From Lytechinus pictus (Eukaryota > Echinodermata > Echinoidea > Temnopleuroida > Toxopneustidae), in NCBI RefSeq assembly GCF_037042905.1, contig NC_087245.1, positions 9,997,501 through 10,061,500 of the forward strand: a stretch of 64,000 nucleotides of DNA, given 5' to 3'. This document shows positions 44,797 through 58,700 of the stretch, one piece after another; position 1 is the first letter of the stretch, and every line of letters begins with the position of its first letter. The notes beneath the pieces were generated by a model. It was given only the letters and a program-made list of their open reading frames with translations. It ran no database searches and was not told the DNA's origin. The translations under genes were made by a program, and so were the position numbers.

Positions 44797-46945
44797 AATG
44801 ATGATGATGATGCACAGCATTTGTATAGCGCCATATATCTGTCAAAGATATTCAAAGGCGCCTTTTTTGGGAGGAGCCAGCCAATCTGGGTCGTCTAGAA
44901 GGGTGCGCACACAGAACTGTGACCCGCAGGTCTCTCCTCCCGATATAACTGATTTGGGGAATGCAGGTGGACCACTACACCAGGGTTTCCCCCTACTCTT
45001 ATTCGATTAGTGCAGTGGGTTCTTAACGTGCAAAGGTGTTACTCTCCTCTACACGGGGCCTCCATTTAACGTCCTATCCGAGGGACGGAGTGTTTTCCAC
45101 TGTAACATAGCCTGCATCTATGGAACTGGGGAGAGACGTTTACACACAACGTAGGGGAGATCGGGGTTAGTTGGAACATTTTTGACAAAAATGGCTGTAA
45201 AATTCAATATATCAGCTTGAAGCATATATGATATATCTAAGGGCTTCAAATGTACCCCATAAAATTTTTTAATCTATGATGGTTACTGAAAAAAATCCAC
45301 CTTGAACAAGACCATCGCAAGCGTTCCAACTTACCCCATATACGGGGTAAGTTGGAACATGGTATGGGGTAAGTTGGAACACTGCATGGTCAATTAAGAA
45401 TTATACTAAAACTACTTACAACCGTAATGTTACATGGTTTTAGCCTATTTGCTTTATTTTTTTCAAGTTCAAAATATTAAAAGTGGATTTGTTGAAGTTT
45501 GTTTTTTCTATTATACAGCCACTCACGCAAGCCGACTGTGTAGTAGAATTCCACTTATTTGTGTGCGTTTGATTTTACATGTAATTACTATTAAAGTGTA
45601 TCAGCAATTTCATGTTCTGCATTTAATTTACATGACAAAAAGTAATTGTTATATTTTTTTAATTAATTATGCAAATAAACATGAAATTTGCCAAAAATAT
45701 TCTGAGTTTTTTTGTATGTTTTTGCCTTTAACTCTATGTATTAAGCTAGTAGAATGCTATGCTAATTTTTGGTGAGAGTATAAATTTGTACCTTTATAAC
45801 AAATGTCCACAAAAAAGTGCAAAAAGTATAATTTCTTATGTATTTTTTGTTTTTTTAATTTGTATTTCTTTGTTTTTTCGAACCCTTTGTTTTTTATTGT
45901 TTTTTTCCGATGAACTTTTTTCGGGGACTCTTTTGCGATCATAAATAGCCTATAATAAATCCATTTGAACCGACAAAAGTAAAAATAATCATACATTTGT
46001 GATTTTTGGTTGAAAAACAAAATTTGCATTGACCTTGTACATGGAATCACGTTTTTGAGCAATTTTGGGTCCGACACGCACGTACAAAATGTTGCGTAAT
46101 TTCAAAACCGCGCTTCTAGGCATTGCAAATTTGGTCTCAAAAGATGCGCAAGACTTAAAAGTAAAAAGTCAGTGAGCGGTACGGTCAAAAATATTTGTGT
46201 GACAGCGTAGTGACGAATTTGTCGAGGGGGGGCTCAAATCGATCCCCCCCAGTTTGATAAGGGTTAATATTGCATTAGGAACCTACAATAGGCCTTAAAT
46301 GCACACTCAGACCTAACTGAGAAACAAAACAAGCATGATATACAATACATATTCAGAAGAGTGTGAAATACTGTATACATTTTTTTCTCATATCCAATGT
46401 TTTTATTCATAATTATGTTTGGGGTAAGGTGGAACATGTTCCAACTAGCCCCGTCAATTTTGTTCCAACTAACCCCAGAGGCCCATTTGACATTTATAAG
46501 CTTATAGCAAAAAAAAGGGACTTCACCATGGCATATTAATAACCTTATTTTGTAGCCTGGTACAAGTGTCCATTATACCCCCAAACAGGCCAACTTGATC
46601 TATAAACTTCTCTGAGATAATACAAAATTTCTGAAAGAGAAAAAAATTACTCAGAAGGTGAAAAACAAAAATTCCTTTTCTAACTTCACCAGGCTTGTTG
46701 CACATGTGTTGTCTGTAATATGGTGGATGGCTGTTGATAATAGCAATAAATTGAGGGCAGTATTGCATAAATTTATATAAAGGGGTTAAAGGAAATTACA
46801 ATGTTTCAACTTACCCCGCGTTCCAACTAACCCCGATCTCCCGTACTGGCTTCAGTCATCCGCCTGGTGTGGACTCGAACCCACGATCTTTGGTTCGACA
46901 GGCAGACACTTACATGTAATACCGACTGAGCCAACTTCGCTCTCT
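44797..46945 (-). mobile_element. tRNA-derived SINE (minus strand) split by a DNA element
   Basis: The head on the minus strand has A box tggctcagtcgg (complement of 46922-46933) and B box gggttcgagtcc (complement of 46871-46882). The 3' end on the minus strand is the tatagcgcc tail and (GAT)n at 44797-44835. A DNA element at 45154-46843 interrupts the body. The head is a retroposon promoter, not a tRNA gene. Confidence 0.75.
45154..46843. mobile_element. 1.69-kb DNA transposon, TA target site, ends GGGAGATCGGGGTTAGTTGG
   Basis: The left end ggggagatcggggttagttg and the right end caactaaccccgatctcccg are inverted copies. TA flanks both ends (45152-45153 and 46844-46845), as for Tc1/mariner-type insertion. 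The motif ggggtaagttggaac recurs inside (45340-45380, 46425-46480). No transposase was recognised in either strand, so the element is non-autonomous or decayed. Confidence 0.85.
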
Positions 46946-48064
46946 ATGTGTAATTGCTGAGATATGAGCAATATAAGCACGGAATTCCATAAAATGTCGG
47001 GTATTTTTCTAACCAATATGAATACACTGTCCCACTATATGCCTTGTGTTAATTATCGTTAGAATTATAGGTTTTTAGCTACGATTTCATGATTTTGCAA
47101 AGATGAGTTGATTTCATTGTACTGGATCTAGATCTATGATAATATGGTTGTAATTTACCTTGATTTTTAAGGCTTTTTCATGAAATAATTGTTTGCTGCA
47201 ATTTCTTTTACCTTTAAACATTGCTAATTCCACATGTTCAGGGCGTAATTAATTTTTGTATCACTTGACAATGAGGAGAAAATTTGAATATTTCATATAA
47301 CAAAATATAAACGAAATAGTCATCAGTCTCGTCATTTGCATACTGACCAGGATGTGCATATGTGCTAATGCTTAATGTGCTAATTTAGTGTTAATGTTAT
47401 GCTAGTTGAATTTTTCTCTTTTTATTCAAATCAACTTTTTGTCGGGTTGGACTTTTTTTTATAGATTTTCTCTTTTTCATTTTCATATATACATCATGTT
47501 ATTGTCAATGCCAGATATCATTATATTTGCTTGATGTGAAGTAAATCCATATTAAAAAGACTACATGTATTTTAATAAGAGGTAATATTTCATTTGTATT
47601 GTTATCATTTAGTAGTCATTTTTACAGCGGGGAATTCTTATAACCTTGTGATGGTAGCACATGTGTAATTTCCATAGAAAGAAATATATATGTCACAAGA
47701 GAGCAGTACCTTGCCAGGTCAGATATCAATTTTCCAGAAATTCCAATATTGTGCATCTATTCTAGAGACGGTTGAAAATAATAATCATACCTTAAATGTC
47801 AGACTTTGGATAATAATCTGGTATTTTCTTGTGAGAATACCCAGTTCATTTACATGTAGGTCTCGATCTATATTATACAATGTAGTTGCATAAAAGGAAT
47901 ATTTTGATTAAAATGAAATATGTGTTGTTGCATACAAAAGCTAGCCTCGGTATAACGTAAATGAGTTATGAGTTATGGCTGCCATAATTGGGGGAGGACA
48001 TAACAAGAACAAAAGCACTTTCAAAGTTTCAATAGGGCCTTCAGCACCAGCCAGAGTTTTCAAG

Positions 48065-48216
48065 TTAGCGCGCTATTTCTGATCCGGGAAATTATCCCGA
48101 TCTGAACAATCTCGAGATTATTTGTAATGGAGACGCAATCATCGGCATACTTCGCTAGATTAATCTCGAGATTGCAATCTCGAGTCAACTTAGGATTGTT
48201 TGCAAAATAGCGTGCT
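48065..48216. mobile_element. MITE with ends TAGC(G/A)CGCTATTT
   Basis: The ends tagcgcgctattt and aaatagcgtgcta are inverted with one mismatch. The interior carries repeated aatctcgagatt palindromes, another of which lies at about 48388. Confidence 0.7.
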
Positions 48217-48802
48217 ACAATGTATACAAATATCTTGCTAACCTGTGCAGACGCACTCGGGATTATTTATTCACAGCGTCACACCATAATGCACCGATGC
48301 CTCGCTCGAGCACGAATTGCCCTTGCGCTGGTGGAGATGGGGTTTCTTGAATCTTGAGAATACTCGCGAAGAGGGCTGATCGCTAGAATCTCGAGATTGA
48401 GCAAACTTGGGCTGGCGCAGCACCGCCTAATGGGTTATTCAATGAGCCAAGTGTGTTGCTAGGTCAGTGCTTTGTTAGGCTGGGGGCCTATTTGAAGCCC
48501 TCAGGTTGATGTTACTTTACCCATAAAAAGCACCCAAATCAAAACATGCAATACCATTCATTATTCAGTGTTGAAAATAACACTTGAACTTGTGACTTGC
48601 TAAAAATGTTGTCTTGGTCTTGAAATCTAAAAGAGTGGTAAATCTAAAATGATAAATCCAAGGGTAACAGGTGGCAGTCTGAGTATGAGATGAGTGATGG
48701 ATAGAGGTTGTAGTGAGACAACAGGAAGCTAATGGGGATTGGGGTGGGGTAGGGGGATCATACAGCTCAGGAAGGAGGGATCAATCAGTCACCTCCTCGT
48801 GG

Positions 48803-48815
48803 AGGTCAAGGGTCA
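48803..48815 (+). promoter_or_regulatory. DR1-type nuclear receptor site AGGTCAAGGGTCA
   Basis: AGGTCA, one spacer base, GGGTCA: the direct repeat used by RXR/HNF4/PPAR-class receptors. It is an isolated match with no gene start identified beside it, so only the sequence match is claimed. Confidence 0.25.
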
Positions 48816-51309
48816 TTCTTCCGATTGTTTGATCAGCAATGACTTCTATACATACACAGGTTGAATGTGCCTACATGTCCACTTGCACCCCATGCTATTT
48901 GTGTTTTGTCAATTGCCATTATTATTTTATCAACAATAATTGATGGAGGAAGAGAATGCTTACTGGCTGCAAATGCCATTATGTTCCAAACTGATTCATT
49001 AAATAATAAAAAAAACGATAACATTTTCAAAATTTTGTAGGGCACTTTATATGGGTGAGATACAATAATTTGTGTTTATATTTGTCTATTGCATGTAATG
49101 GAAGTTGTTGGTCATAATTCGCTCTCTACAGTTAGAACATGAAAATTAGGATTCTATTGACAATTTTCACTTGAGGCAACTCCCATGATAACTTCTAATT
49201 TGTTTTCAATGGAATTGCTGTTTTGGTAAAGCCAAGGTTATAATGATATAGGAGGTTTCTACCAAGTAAGGTGATTTCTACAAAAATGTTTGCTGGCAAA
49301 TTTGGAGACCCGACTTAACTGTTAACAAAAGTGAGACATTCACAGAGAATTCTCTTCCACAAAAATTGCAGATTTAATAATAATGATATGTGCCCCCTGG
49401 AATAGTACAAATGTACACTTATAAATGTGTGTACATACATACACTGTAAGCCGTTTACAGTATGAAATATTGAATTAAAGTAATTAGTGTTCACACATTC
49501 AATAAATACTTTGGATATTTATAGCTAAGTTTTTTAAATATTATTCCTTCCTTTCTTTTGTTTTATGTTTGTTTAATAACAGTACATTGAATTGAAACAG
49601 TAGTCTATAAAGCATTAATATCAAGGATTTGTCTATGTTCTTCAGTTGAGATTGACATTTGACCTTTAACCTGACCTCACCTGTTATCCTTCTGTTTCAT
49701 GAAGATGGTGTTTCAATCATATTTCATAGCAGCTGTTTTTTTTTAAACTTGTGATGTTGATTCCAGAAGGAGCAGCATACATGTACATTAACAAATATTT
49801 TCAGTGAGAGTAACCAATATTCCTAGTATGATGCCAAGTCTTTATTCTTGTGTGAGTGTGAGATTAAAACAAATGTTTCTTCCAAAATTCCATATTTTTC
49901 ATCATTGTGTTTTCATTTTTGATGAATAAGCATTTATGAATGTAACACCCTATCCTATCCTCTACTGTCATAAGTGAAAAAAATGATTTTGTGTTTTGTT
50001 ATAATTCTCTTTTGAAGTCAGAAAGATGATGTTCTTACATGGAGTTCTTTGATTTTTTAATTGGTTATGGATTGCTTGTTGTCATGGAAAACAACTGATT
50101 TTTGTGTTGATTTGTGTAGATTTCAAGATTCACCTCTTCCACATCCCTGCTGGGTTTGTTTCGAGACCTGTCATCTGTTGAATGATGTTATATCCTGATT
50201 GCACAAAGGTCAAATCATGACTACTTGTTGTTCTCATGTGTTGATGCATACCTACATGTACATCTATGCACATTGGAGAATTTTATTTTTCTTCACAAGA
50301 TCAGTAATATCATTTGCATAACCAGGGAATCCACAATTTCTAAGCAATACCCAAGGAACTTCAAGCTCCTTGGCATAACTACTGTAAACCTAGAAAGATT
50401 TTTTGAAGGCCTATGTATATACGTGTAGGGCCTACAGTTCTGACAAAAACAATTTTTAACAAATTCTTTATTACATAATTTACCGGCAAACATTTTTTTT
50501 CAAATTCATCCACTAAGATGTGATGTACTCTACTGTAGATTTTCAGACGAGATGTTATTGTAACAGAGTTAGAATTAGTTTACAAATCCAAGTTTTTATA
50601 TTGTCAGGTCGTAGCAATGTAGAATTAGTGTTTACATGTAGGTATAAGATATTGGGGGCCTCATTTACTTATCAGCGGTTTTAATATATTTTCATGATTT
50701 GTATGATTTCTGTACCAGTAGCTGGTACATGCTTTTACGATCGTAACTTTGTATTGAGAATAGGAGTCCAGTAGCATAATTCCATTCATACTGCCTGGCT
50801 AGGTCCAGTGAATCTATAGTGATCGTAACGACTAGCTTTCAATGCGAGTTAGAATTGATGCTTCAGCTGGCGCCACTATTCCATTTCATTGCATTGGCTG
50901 TGTCTCCCCTCGTTTCCTCAATTAGTTGTAGTGACAGTCTCGGCCCAATGTAGATATGTGTGTATGCTCTTCTCTACTGGATCCCTCATCCCAGAGGGCA
51001 GTCAACTAAAATGTACAGCTGGATTCTATTAATATTTATTTTGTTTATCAATCATACATGTAAATGTACTACTGTCCCGGTACTTTGAAAGCCAAGACAA
51101 GACGTAGCAAAAAAATGATTACAATGCCTTTGTGATCTTTATCTTTTATTATGCCCATATAATATATATTTATATTATTAATACTAACATGCCCCCCCCC
51201 CCCTTTTTTTACACACTTAGTTTTTATTTGCTCCACAATGAAGCATGGGGTTTGCAGACTTTGTTTGCATATTCGTTGCTCCTTCTGATTTTCAACCCCC
51301 ACAATATTT

Positions 51310-51415
51310 ACTGTATTTTATATATACATGTATATACATATATATATAATATATTATATATAATATATTATATATATATGTATATAATATATTATTATAT
51401 ATAATATATAATAAT
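51310..51415. repeat. AT-only tract (TATATA/ATATTA)
   Basis: Roughly 100 bp almost without G or C, including a TACATGTA. No coding content; open frames across it are low complexity. Confidence 0.9.
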
Positions 51416-52262
51416 CAGGTGAATGTAGGCCTACACGTTGCCCAATCATAAAATTAATCCCTTATACATCCTTCACATTTGCTCTACGGCGGAGTAGAAA
51501 ACAGCCGTTTATTCATTTTTTTTCTTCAAACCACCTACATGTACTGTAGCTATGACAAAAAATGTTAAATGAAAATATAAAGCAGCATCTGGAGCTGGAT
51601 TTTTAAAATTACACAACTTATTTGGGAAACCGCAGATTTTTTGGCAATTTCACATGGAAATGCAGGATTTTTCTGAACATTGCCATCTGATTTTATACAA
51701 AAGAGTTACTTTAACCATAGCTTGGGCGATTTTAAGGTTTCTTAAAAGCCAGCAAACATTTGTGATTATCATTAATTACCACCAAAAGTTGATACACAGA
51801 GCTATCAAGTGAGTGTTGAAAAGGATAGCCAAGAATATTCATTGAATATTAATGTTCCCAGTTCCCGCAGTCAGTCTGTCTGTCTCCACTGTGCTACAAC
51901 TTTTTATTCCATTCTCTCTTTCACTTTACCCATTGCTCTTTAATGGAGAGAGTAGCTAGCAGCGATCATTGTTCTATTGTAACATTTCCGGTGCCAGCAG
52001 ACAAGCAAGTGTGATTCTATCATTAATGGTCTTCATTACCGACTGGATAAAAAAAAAATCTTGCAAGGAATATGATATCCAAGCTGCCTGGAATATCATG
52101 TCATTTCCAATCCATGTTTGGTTATCTTAACATTATCGGATCCACATTGTTTGTGTCACTTTATCGCTTTCATATGATTTGATTGGAGATGAGAATTGAA
52201 TCTTCATTCCAAAGAATCCATAAACAGTAAAAAAAAAAATTGGATGCTATTGTAGTTGCACA

Positions 52263-52359
52263 ATGGATCTAGTACAGATGATACTTGACAAGAGGATTAC
52301 TGTTCTATGTCTTCTTATTTTTGTTGTTGTGGATTGTTTACCCACCCAGATGCCCAAGT
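52263..52359 (+). CDS. TGF-beta-superfamily type I receptor, signal-peptide exon
   Basis: ATG at 52263 (in-frame TAA upstream at 52221) opens MDLVQMILDKRITVLC, then LLIFVVVDCLPTQMPK, and ends with one base (t) before a strong donor gtaagt. Lys-Arg followed by a nine-residue hydrophobic core and a small-residue cleavage region is a typical signal peptide for a plasma-membrane receptor. A second ATG at 52278 is in frame. Phase 1 matches the acceptor of the ectodomain exon at 63282, giving Leu at the junction. The link to that exon is inferred from strand, phase and the need for a signal sequence; 10.9 kb separate them. Confidence 0.6.
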
Positions 52360-52781
52360 GTAAGTAGAACATCATACTTTTCATTCAGAATATTGAATAT
52401 GTACAATACAACAACAAAAAACTACCCCAAATCGTATACCGAGAAAACATTTTTTTCTGTTCTGTTATTTTGTTGGTAGGTGTATATTAAGGCCTGCATG
52501 TGTAGTAAATTTTTCTTTTTCTTTTTAAAAATATTTTTGTTAATTGAAAAGCGAAAATAGACTACTTGTCCAGCTGTCAGGTGTTTCTTTATACATGTAA
52601 TACTAAAGACTAGTAAAGAGCCATGATATACTGTCCATTTAGGGTCCAACTAGAAATCATTTAAAAGTATTGATTGTGTGGATAAGATGTTGAAGGAATG
52701 GAATCAGGAGGGTTGATTGGTGTAAAGGGGGGAAAGAAAGTTGAGCTTATGGTGTGTATGCACAGGTGGTCCCTCACAGCC

Positions 52782-52792
52782 TATCTGGGTCA
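52782..52792 (+). promoter_or_regulatory. Rev-erb/ROR-type site TATCTGGGTCA
   Basis: Perfect match to WAWNTRGGTCA, 420 bp into the intron after the receptor's signal-peptide exon. A single site that may be chance. Confidence 0.25.
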
Positions 52793-55700
52793 TGTTTGAC
52801 AAGTAAACTGCCCCATCATTCAAGAATACATGTCCATCATTCAACACAATGTAATGGGCTTGATGATAGATGCTTATCGCTACAATGTAGTCCCATCTAC
52901 TTTTAAAGGGCCGATGCATTTCCATGAAGCATCTAGTCGGTGATCTTCACTGACAAAGTTTCTCCTAGCCAATGAGATGCAAAGATTTCAGTAGCTTATA
53001 ACAAACAGTCTATAAAAGTCACAGTTTACAAATTGTTTCATGAAATGCTACCGATATGTACATGTAGGCCTATAAAAAAGTGGTAAAAATTCATAAAGAA
53101 TGCACAACTGATATCATACTTGTAACAAAAGATGGTTACTTGCATGCTTTTCTTGTATTAATTAATCTGTAGTGACTAATTTCTTTGATTATTTAATAGG
53201 GTCTGCATACATGTAATATGCTATTGAATTGCACAAAAATAGACAAGAGCAAGGTCTTTCCAGTGATTTTTCTGCTTTTTCTATGTATGGAGAATAAAAT
53301 GTGATTCACTTGTTTTCCAAGAGTAATGGTATGTATCCTTTTCCTATATCATTCATAAGCATGTGCCTGTACATATCCATGATTTGTACTGATTCTAATG
53401 ACGCAGGAAATAATGATAGATTCCTTTAAGCACCTCCTACTACAATCTACAATGTAATTTCCTTTGGATGTTTATGAGGTTAATATTGACCCATCTTTGT
53501 CTATACACTCAAGATAATGCAACTGGGTTCTGCTTTCATTAGAAAATAATGAAAAAAAAAGTTCCTTCAAATACACCATGTTGAATCAAGGGGTCTAAAT
53601 TGTGTTTGTTGGGTCTTGACCTTGGTTCTGTATGATGTGTGCACTAACCAAACTCAAAATTATCCTCTCTCAAATATGAAGGAATCACATTTGATTTTTA
53701 AATTCCACCTCTTTAAATGAAATTCATTAAAGTGGTATTGTACAAAGTATGCAATATATCCCCCTCATAAATATGAATGAAGGATACAATCTTTATATAG
53801 ACTACATATTAAAATTATTCCTTGTTCAATCATTCAAATTTATATACCCTACATATACATGTATGTATTTATTGGTCATTGAATTTGCACCCTATGCTTT
53901 TAGATTTAAACATATAATAATAAATTTACATGTAAAATTGTTAAGTATGGAAATGTTATGGAAGATTCAGAGAATTGAAGGGGATAAAATCTGGAACTAA
54001 CACACATTTCTACATACTGTATATTCCAATGCCAAGAATATTTTCCAATGAATAAAGTGTTTGTGTGAACACGGAGTAACCTGTTTGCCAGGACTTCTCC
54101 AATTCTATCACACCTTAGTTGCTGAGTTCCTGTGTAAATTGAAAACTTCAACCAATGAGGGCAACTCTAGCTAGTCTTGTATCTCTGACCTTATTGAAAT
54201 CCCTGCACACTCTCAGATCGTCACATAAATTCTCATGGCTCTCATCACCAGGGCTTTTGTGAAAGTTTTGCCTTTGATAAACATATTCATGTTATGAAGT
54301 ATGATCATGGAAGAATATCAACTGTATGTTGTAGGATTTTTAATTTGAAAGCGATGACAACATACATTTACATGTAGCTGTGATTTTTGTTTTTGTCAAC
54401 CGAGTTTACTTTGAAGATGTGACTTAAAAATTAAAAAGAATTAAAAAAAATCCATTTAATTCATTAACAGCTTGAGAATATTTGTAATGTTTAAAGATAC
54501 AAGTATAGATTAGAAATACATGTGCCAGACAAAATCTCTATTTTGTTGAGTTTTGATACTGAAGGTCTGAACACCATAGACTAGTTGTACTGTAAATGAG
54601 AGTGTATGGGCAGTCATGTCATTGTGAGGAAGGGACCATTTAGTGAGTTAGCGAGGGTTAGGTCATGTGGTCTTATTAGAGTATGGGACTTGTTTGCAGG
54701 TTTTATCCTATGGGATTCTTCTCTTGTTCACCATTCTTCAGCTTTTATCTCAATATCTACTGAGGATTTTTACTCTTTTTGGATTTTACCATCATGAGTT
54801 TGCCTGGTCACCTTACAGGCGGTGAGTTTTATGCATTTTTGGCTTTGTTATGTTTTTCATCTTTTTATTAGCATCTTTCATTTGAAGGCATCACAGCTTC
54901 ATTGGTGAAAAGGTGTTTGAAATTAAGGCAAATCTGGCAAATAATTAAAAATGTTTTTATGCATTTAATTTGCATTTCGAGTTTGATGGATATCACTCCA
55001 AGTATACTTGTACCGGTAATACACGCTTTCTGAAAATCAAATTCACTTCAAAATGCCAACACTTTCGAATAGCAGACATCAATCATAGTCTCTCTGAAAA
55101 TTTTCCTGATGCTTTTCCTGTTCAATTATTTTACCAATTTGCATGTTTTTGGATGCTTTTGAGAAAGTGAGCATAGAAGTATAGTTTTCAATATACTGTA
55201 TGACATTCTTGAAATTCCTTTCATTCAATATAGAGTTTTCTTACTTGTAGGCCAATTTCTAATCTGTTTGTTGAATTGATTAATGACACAAGAATGCCTT
55301 TTGATGTTCTCCATGTACATGTATCTGTTGGTTTTAAAATGTTTTTAAATTATACCGATGAAAAGTTGAATACTTTCACAGAGACAAGATGATGTATTGC
55401 ATGGATTTTCCTACAAATTACATTCAGTATCTTCTTTCTACCCCAATGGCTTTCGTCTATTCCGATCAAGTCTTGAATCTTGGAAGTTTCTGGCATTCTT
55501 CCTGAACTTCTCTCTAATGAAGAAGAAAAGGATTTGGGTTAAGAGCTTTGAGAGATCCACCCACTAGTTCCTGATAGGGTGCAGTCCCAATCCCTGCTAA
55601 GTTAAGATATCAAAACTACATCGTGCAGCGTTGTTTGTACTAGGACTTCAATCCCAACTTTCTTCACTTGAAAATCTGCGGATAAAACTTCAGGAGGAAG

Positions 55701-58700
55701 ATTGATGAAGGAATTCGTTTGTATGGTGATTTAAAGGAGACGTTCTTCTGCAAATCAAGATGAATATGCTCACAATCTGAAGTAGTCAGCAGTTTGAAGT
55801 TATGCTTGGTGGGGTAAAAAATGTTTGTAGTTACAAGAAGTTATTTATAAAATGTTGGTGTGGCTTTGATATTTTCATAGCTAGAAAAAAGATGGGGTGA
55901 TTTCTAGGATTAGATGGTATTGAACACTAATATTTTTCAAATGCTTTTTATAAAATCAAGTTCTTAATAGCAAAATCCCTTTTCTGTGAAGTAAGGAACG
56001 AATGAATGTGATTAGTATCTGATTTACTGTACATGTACATGTAGGCTATCTCGATATGAAAACTATGCTCTTCCCTTTGTTTTCTCAAATAGCATTCTCA
56101 TGGTGCATTTTGAGCACTGCTGATTTGTTTTTGAAGTTATGCTTTATTATTTTGTATTAGACTCAACACAAAATAGAGGAATTCCCTACTTCTAAGCTTC
56201 TAAACGTCCTTTTATTTATCTAGTACTTGTATCACCTGTTCAAACTGAGAATAGAAATGAATTGGCGATGTGTACAATAACTGGTAATGTACTGTGGAAG
56301 TTTATTCTACATGTATTTGGACTACAATTTTTTCTTGGTTACTTTTAAAGTGAAATTTTACTTTATGGATTGTCACCATCTATGCTGGAGTGAACCAATA
56401 TTTGGGATATTGATAACAAGGCAAGTGACTTTCTATACCATATTTCAATTCCATAATCTATTAGGGGCCCTTTTTCACAAATGTTCAAACATTTTTTTAT
56501 TGTAACCTTCCTTGTATCATGAAGTATTACTGCAATCTTGATTTTTAATGAAGTTTATTGTTTGAGAGATCCTCTATCTTTCATACATGTACCTCATGGC
56601 TTGTTGAAGTTTATGCGCATATTTATCCATCTGTCCCTGTAAACCTACCCTGTAGGGGGGTTGAACACCAGCAAGTAAACTCTCCTAATTGCGTCTTTCA
56701 TCGAGGGACTTGTTTCTCTCAAGCTGTGTGCACTGTACTCTAGCCTTTCTTCAAGGGTTGTGTCTTTGAACATACATGTAGTAATGCCTTCAAATGTTTC
56801 TTTAGTATGATATGTAAAACAAAAAAATGGCCCTTTATAAAGCATTTATTGTTGGAGCTGGTCAGTGCAGAATCCTTGGATAAAAAAAAATGCTTAATTT
56901 ATCATTACCGGTACCTTTTATAGGCTTTTAATCTTTAAAATGAATTATGATTTGAGCATGGTGTTCATCAGTTTTAACACAAAGAAAGGGTTGAGAATTT
57001 CAGAGGTAGGCCTACACAATGTACAGCCATCTAGCTCCATGGTACAGTATTTTCATTTTGTTTGATAATTCTATATTAACACACCTGTACTTTTCAGTGT
57101 ATGATCAATACAACTCAAGAAGTACATGGAAGTATCCACCAGAAAGGGTTTATGGCACCTCATGAACAAAACCAGGGCAAGCTTGGGTATAAATAAACAC
57201 AATTCTTGTATATTATGTACGATTGAGTATAGAGCTCTGTGCTTTTTAAATGGAATGGTAAATATTATTGTTGCTCTTCTTCTTATTGTACATGTACATG
57301 TAGTAGAGACATTGTTGAATCTTTATCATTCTCTGCATGCCTCTGGTACATGTTGATGAACACCAAACTTGCTTGTCTATGACGTACATGTAGACTGCAT
57401 TTTACAATGTCTAAATCTTAAAAGAAACAAATCAAAAAGCATAATACTTGAAAGTACTGCTTTCATGTGCCTTGGACTTTGAGAACAAAAATCCTGAAGC
57501 TACTCAGATAGTACCTTTTTTTATGAAAATAATCGGCTGCAAGTACATCAGAATCCTTCAGATTCAGGTTTGGTTTAAGTCCATACATATATTTCTGAGA
57601 GTACACTGTACAATGTAGTAGGTGTCATCATGAGTGTTCAAAATGAGTTACGTAATGAGGCTAGAACACTAATTGATAAATGAGAATTGATCCATCATCA
57701 CTATCTATACCTCTATAGGTGTGTTCATTGAGGTAACAGGCGGCTAATATGTGACTTCAAGTATGTCATTGAGCATCGGTGTAAAAAAGTGACATGTACA
57801 TGTAGTCTCTCTTGTATATCTCTGGCAATTTGGAAAAAAAACGTTTTTATTGACCCCTTCATCTGGACATCGAAGAATCACAAAGTATATTTTGTCCATG
57901 AGAAGTGTAATGTTGTCAAGTGATTACAGCATCATGTCTCTGTAACCTTTCATTCCTGTGTCTAAAATCCTCTTAGACCAGGTGTGAGTGTTTTATTGAC
58001 CCATTGGACCAATGAATGGGGGCTTCTTGGGAATCTTGGCACCTATCCACCAAGCTCTCCTCCCTCTATTGTTCCTTCTCATGGCCCTTTCTGACCCAGC
58101 GTAAACACTTCAAATCACTTTGCAATTCGAAGGATATATGCCTTATATCTATGTGCTGTCCAAGTCAAGATATATAAATAGCATCTTTTGCTTGCAAGCC
58201 CTTAAAGCTCTGCAATCTGGCAAACCATCAGGATCACACAGACAACTAAACTAGGGGTTTGTCAGATTCAACTGAACAATAAAGAAAAATAGTAGTTTTT
58301 TTTTCTTCATCTAAATCTGTATACCAAGGGGGTGGGGGGGGGGGGGGGGGGTCAAAACCTTAGCCTCTACCATTAATGCTGATTAGAAGAAAAACATTTC
58401 AAGTAAAGAAAATCATGTACATGTATCATGCAGAAATTGTTCAAGATGCAACATGTTTCTGAATCCTATATTTTTTTTGCAGATTGGTAACTAACTACAA
58501 GCACTAGGTAGGTTCCCTAGAGCATGTGGTGATGGTGACCATATAGCATAGATCTACATCTGCATTCCTACAGCATGATATTGGTTTACAATGTATTAGA
58601 ACAATGTATGCTCTCTATTGAAAGCTTCTGAGTAGGTGTACATGTGTATCTTTGAGGATGTAGGTCTACTGTATAGTCATCAAGCAAAAGATAAGCCTTG

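Larger units (their letters stand above)
46946..52262. other. Non-coding DNA upstream of the receptor signal-peptide exon
   Basis: It contains an inverted-repeat element at 48065-48216, a DR1-like pair of nuclear receptor half-sites at 48803-48815, a C run (51192-51203), an AT-only tract (about 51310-51415) and many TACATGTA palindromes. No supported exon was found. Open frames here are short and unlike known proteins. Confidence 0.55.

Noticed and set aside
46865..46945. Possible tRNA gene on the minus strand
   Set aside because: The boxes are too far from a closing acceptor stem, and the sequence is the head of the SINE whose tail is at 44797.
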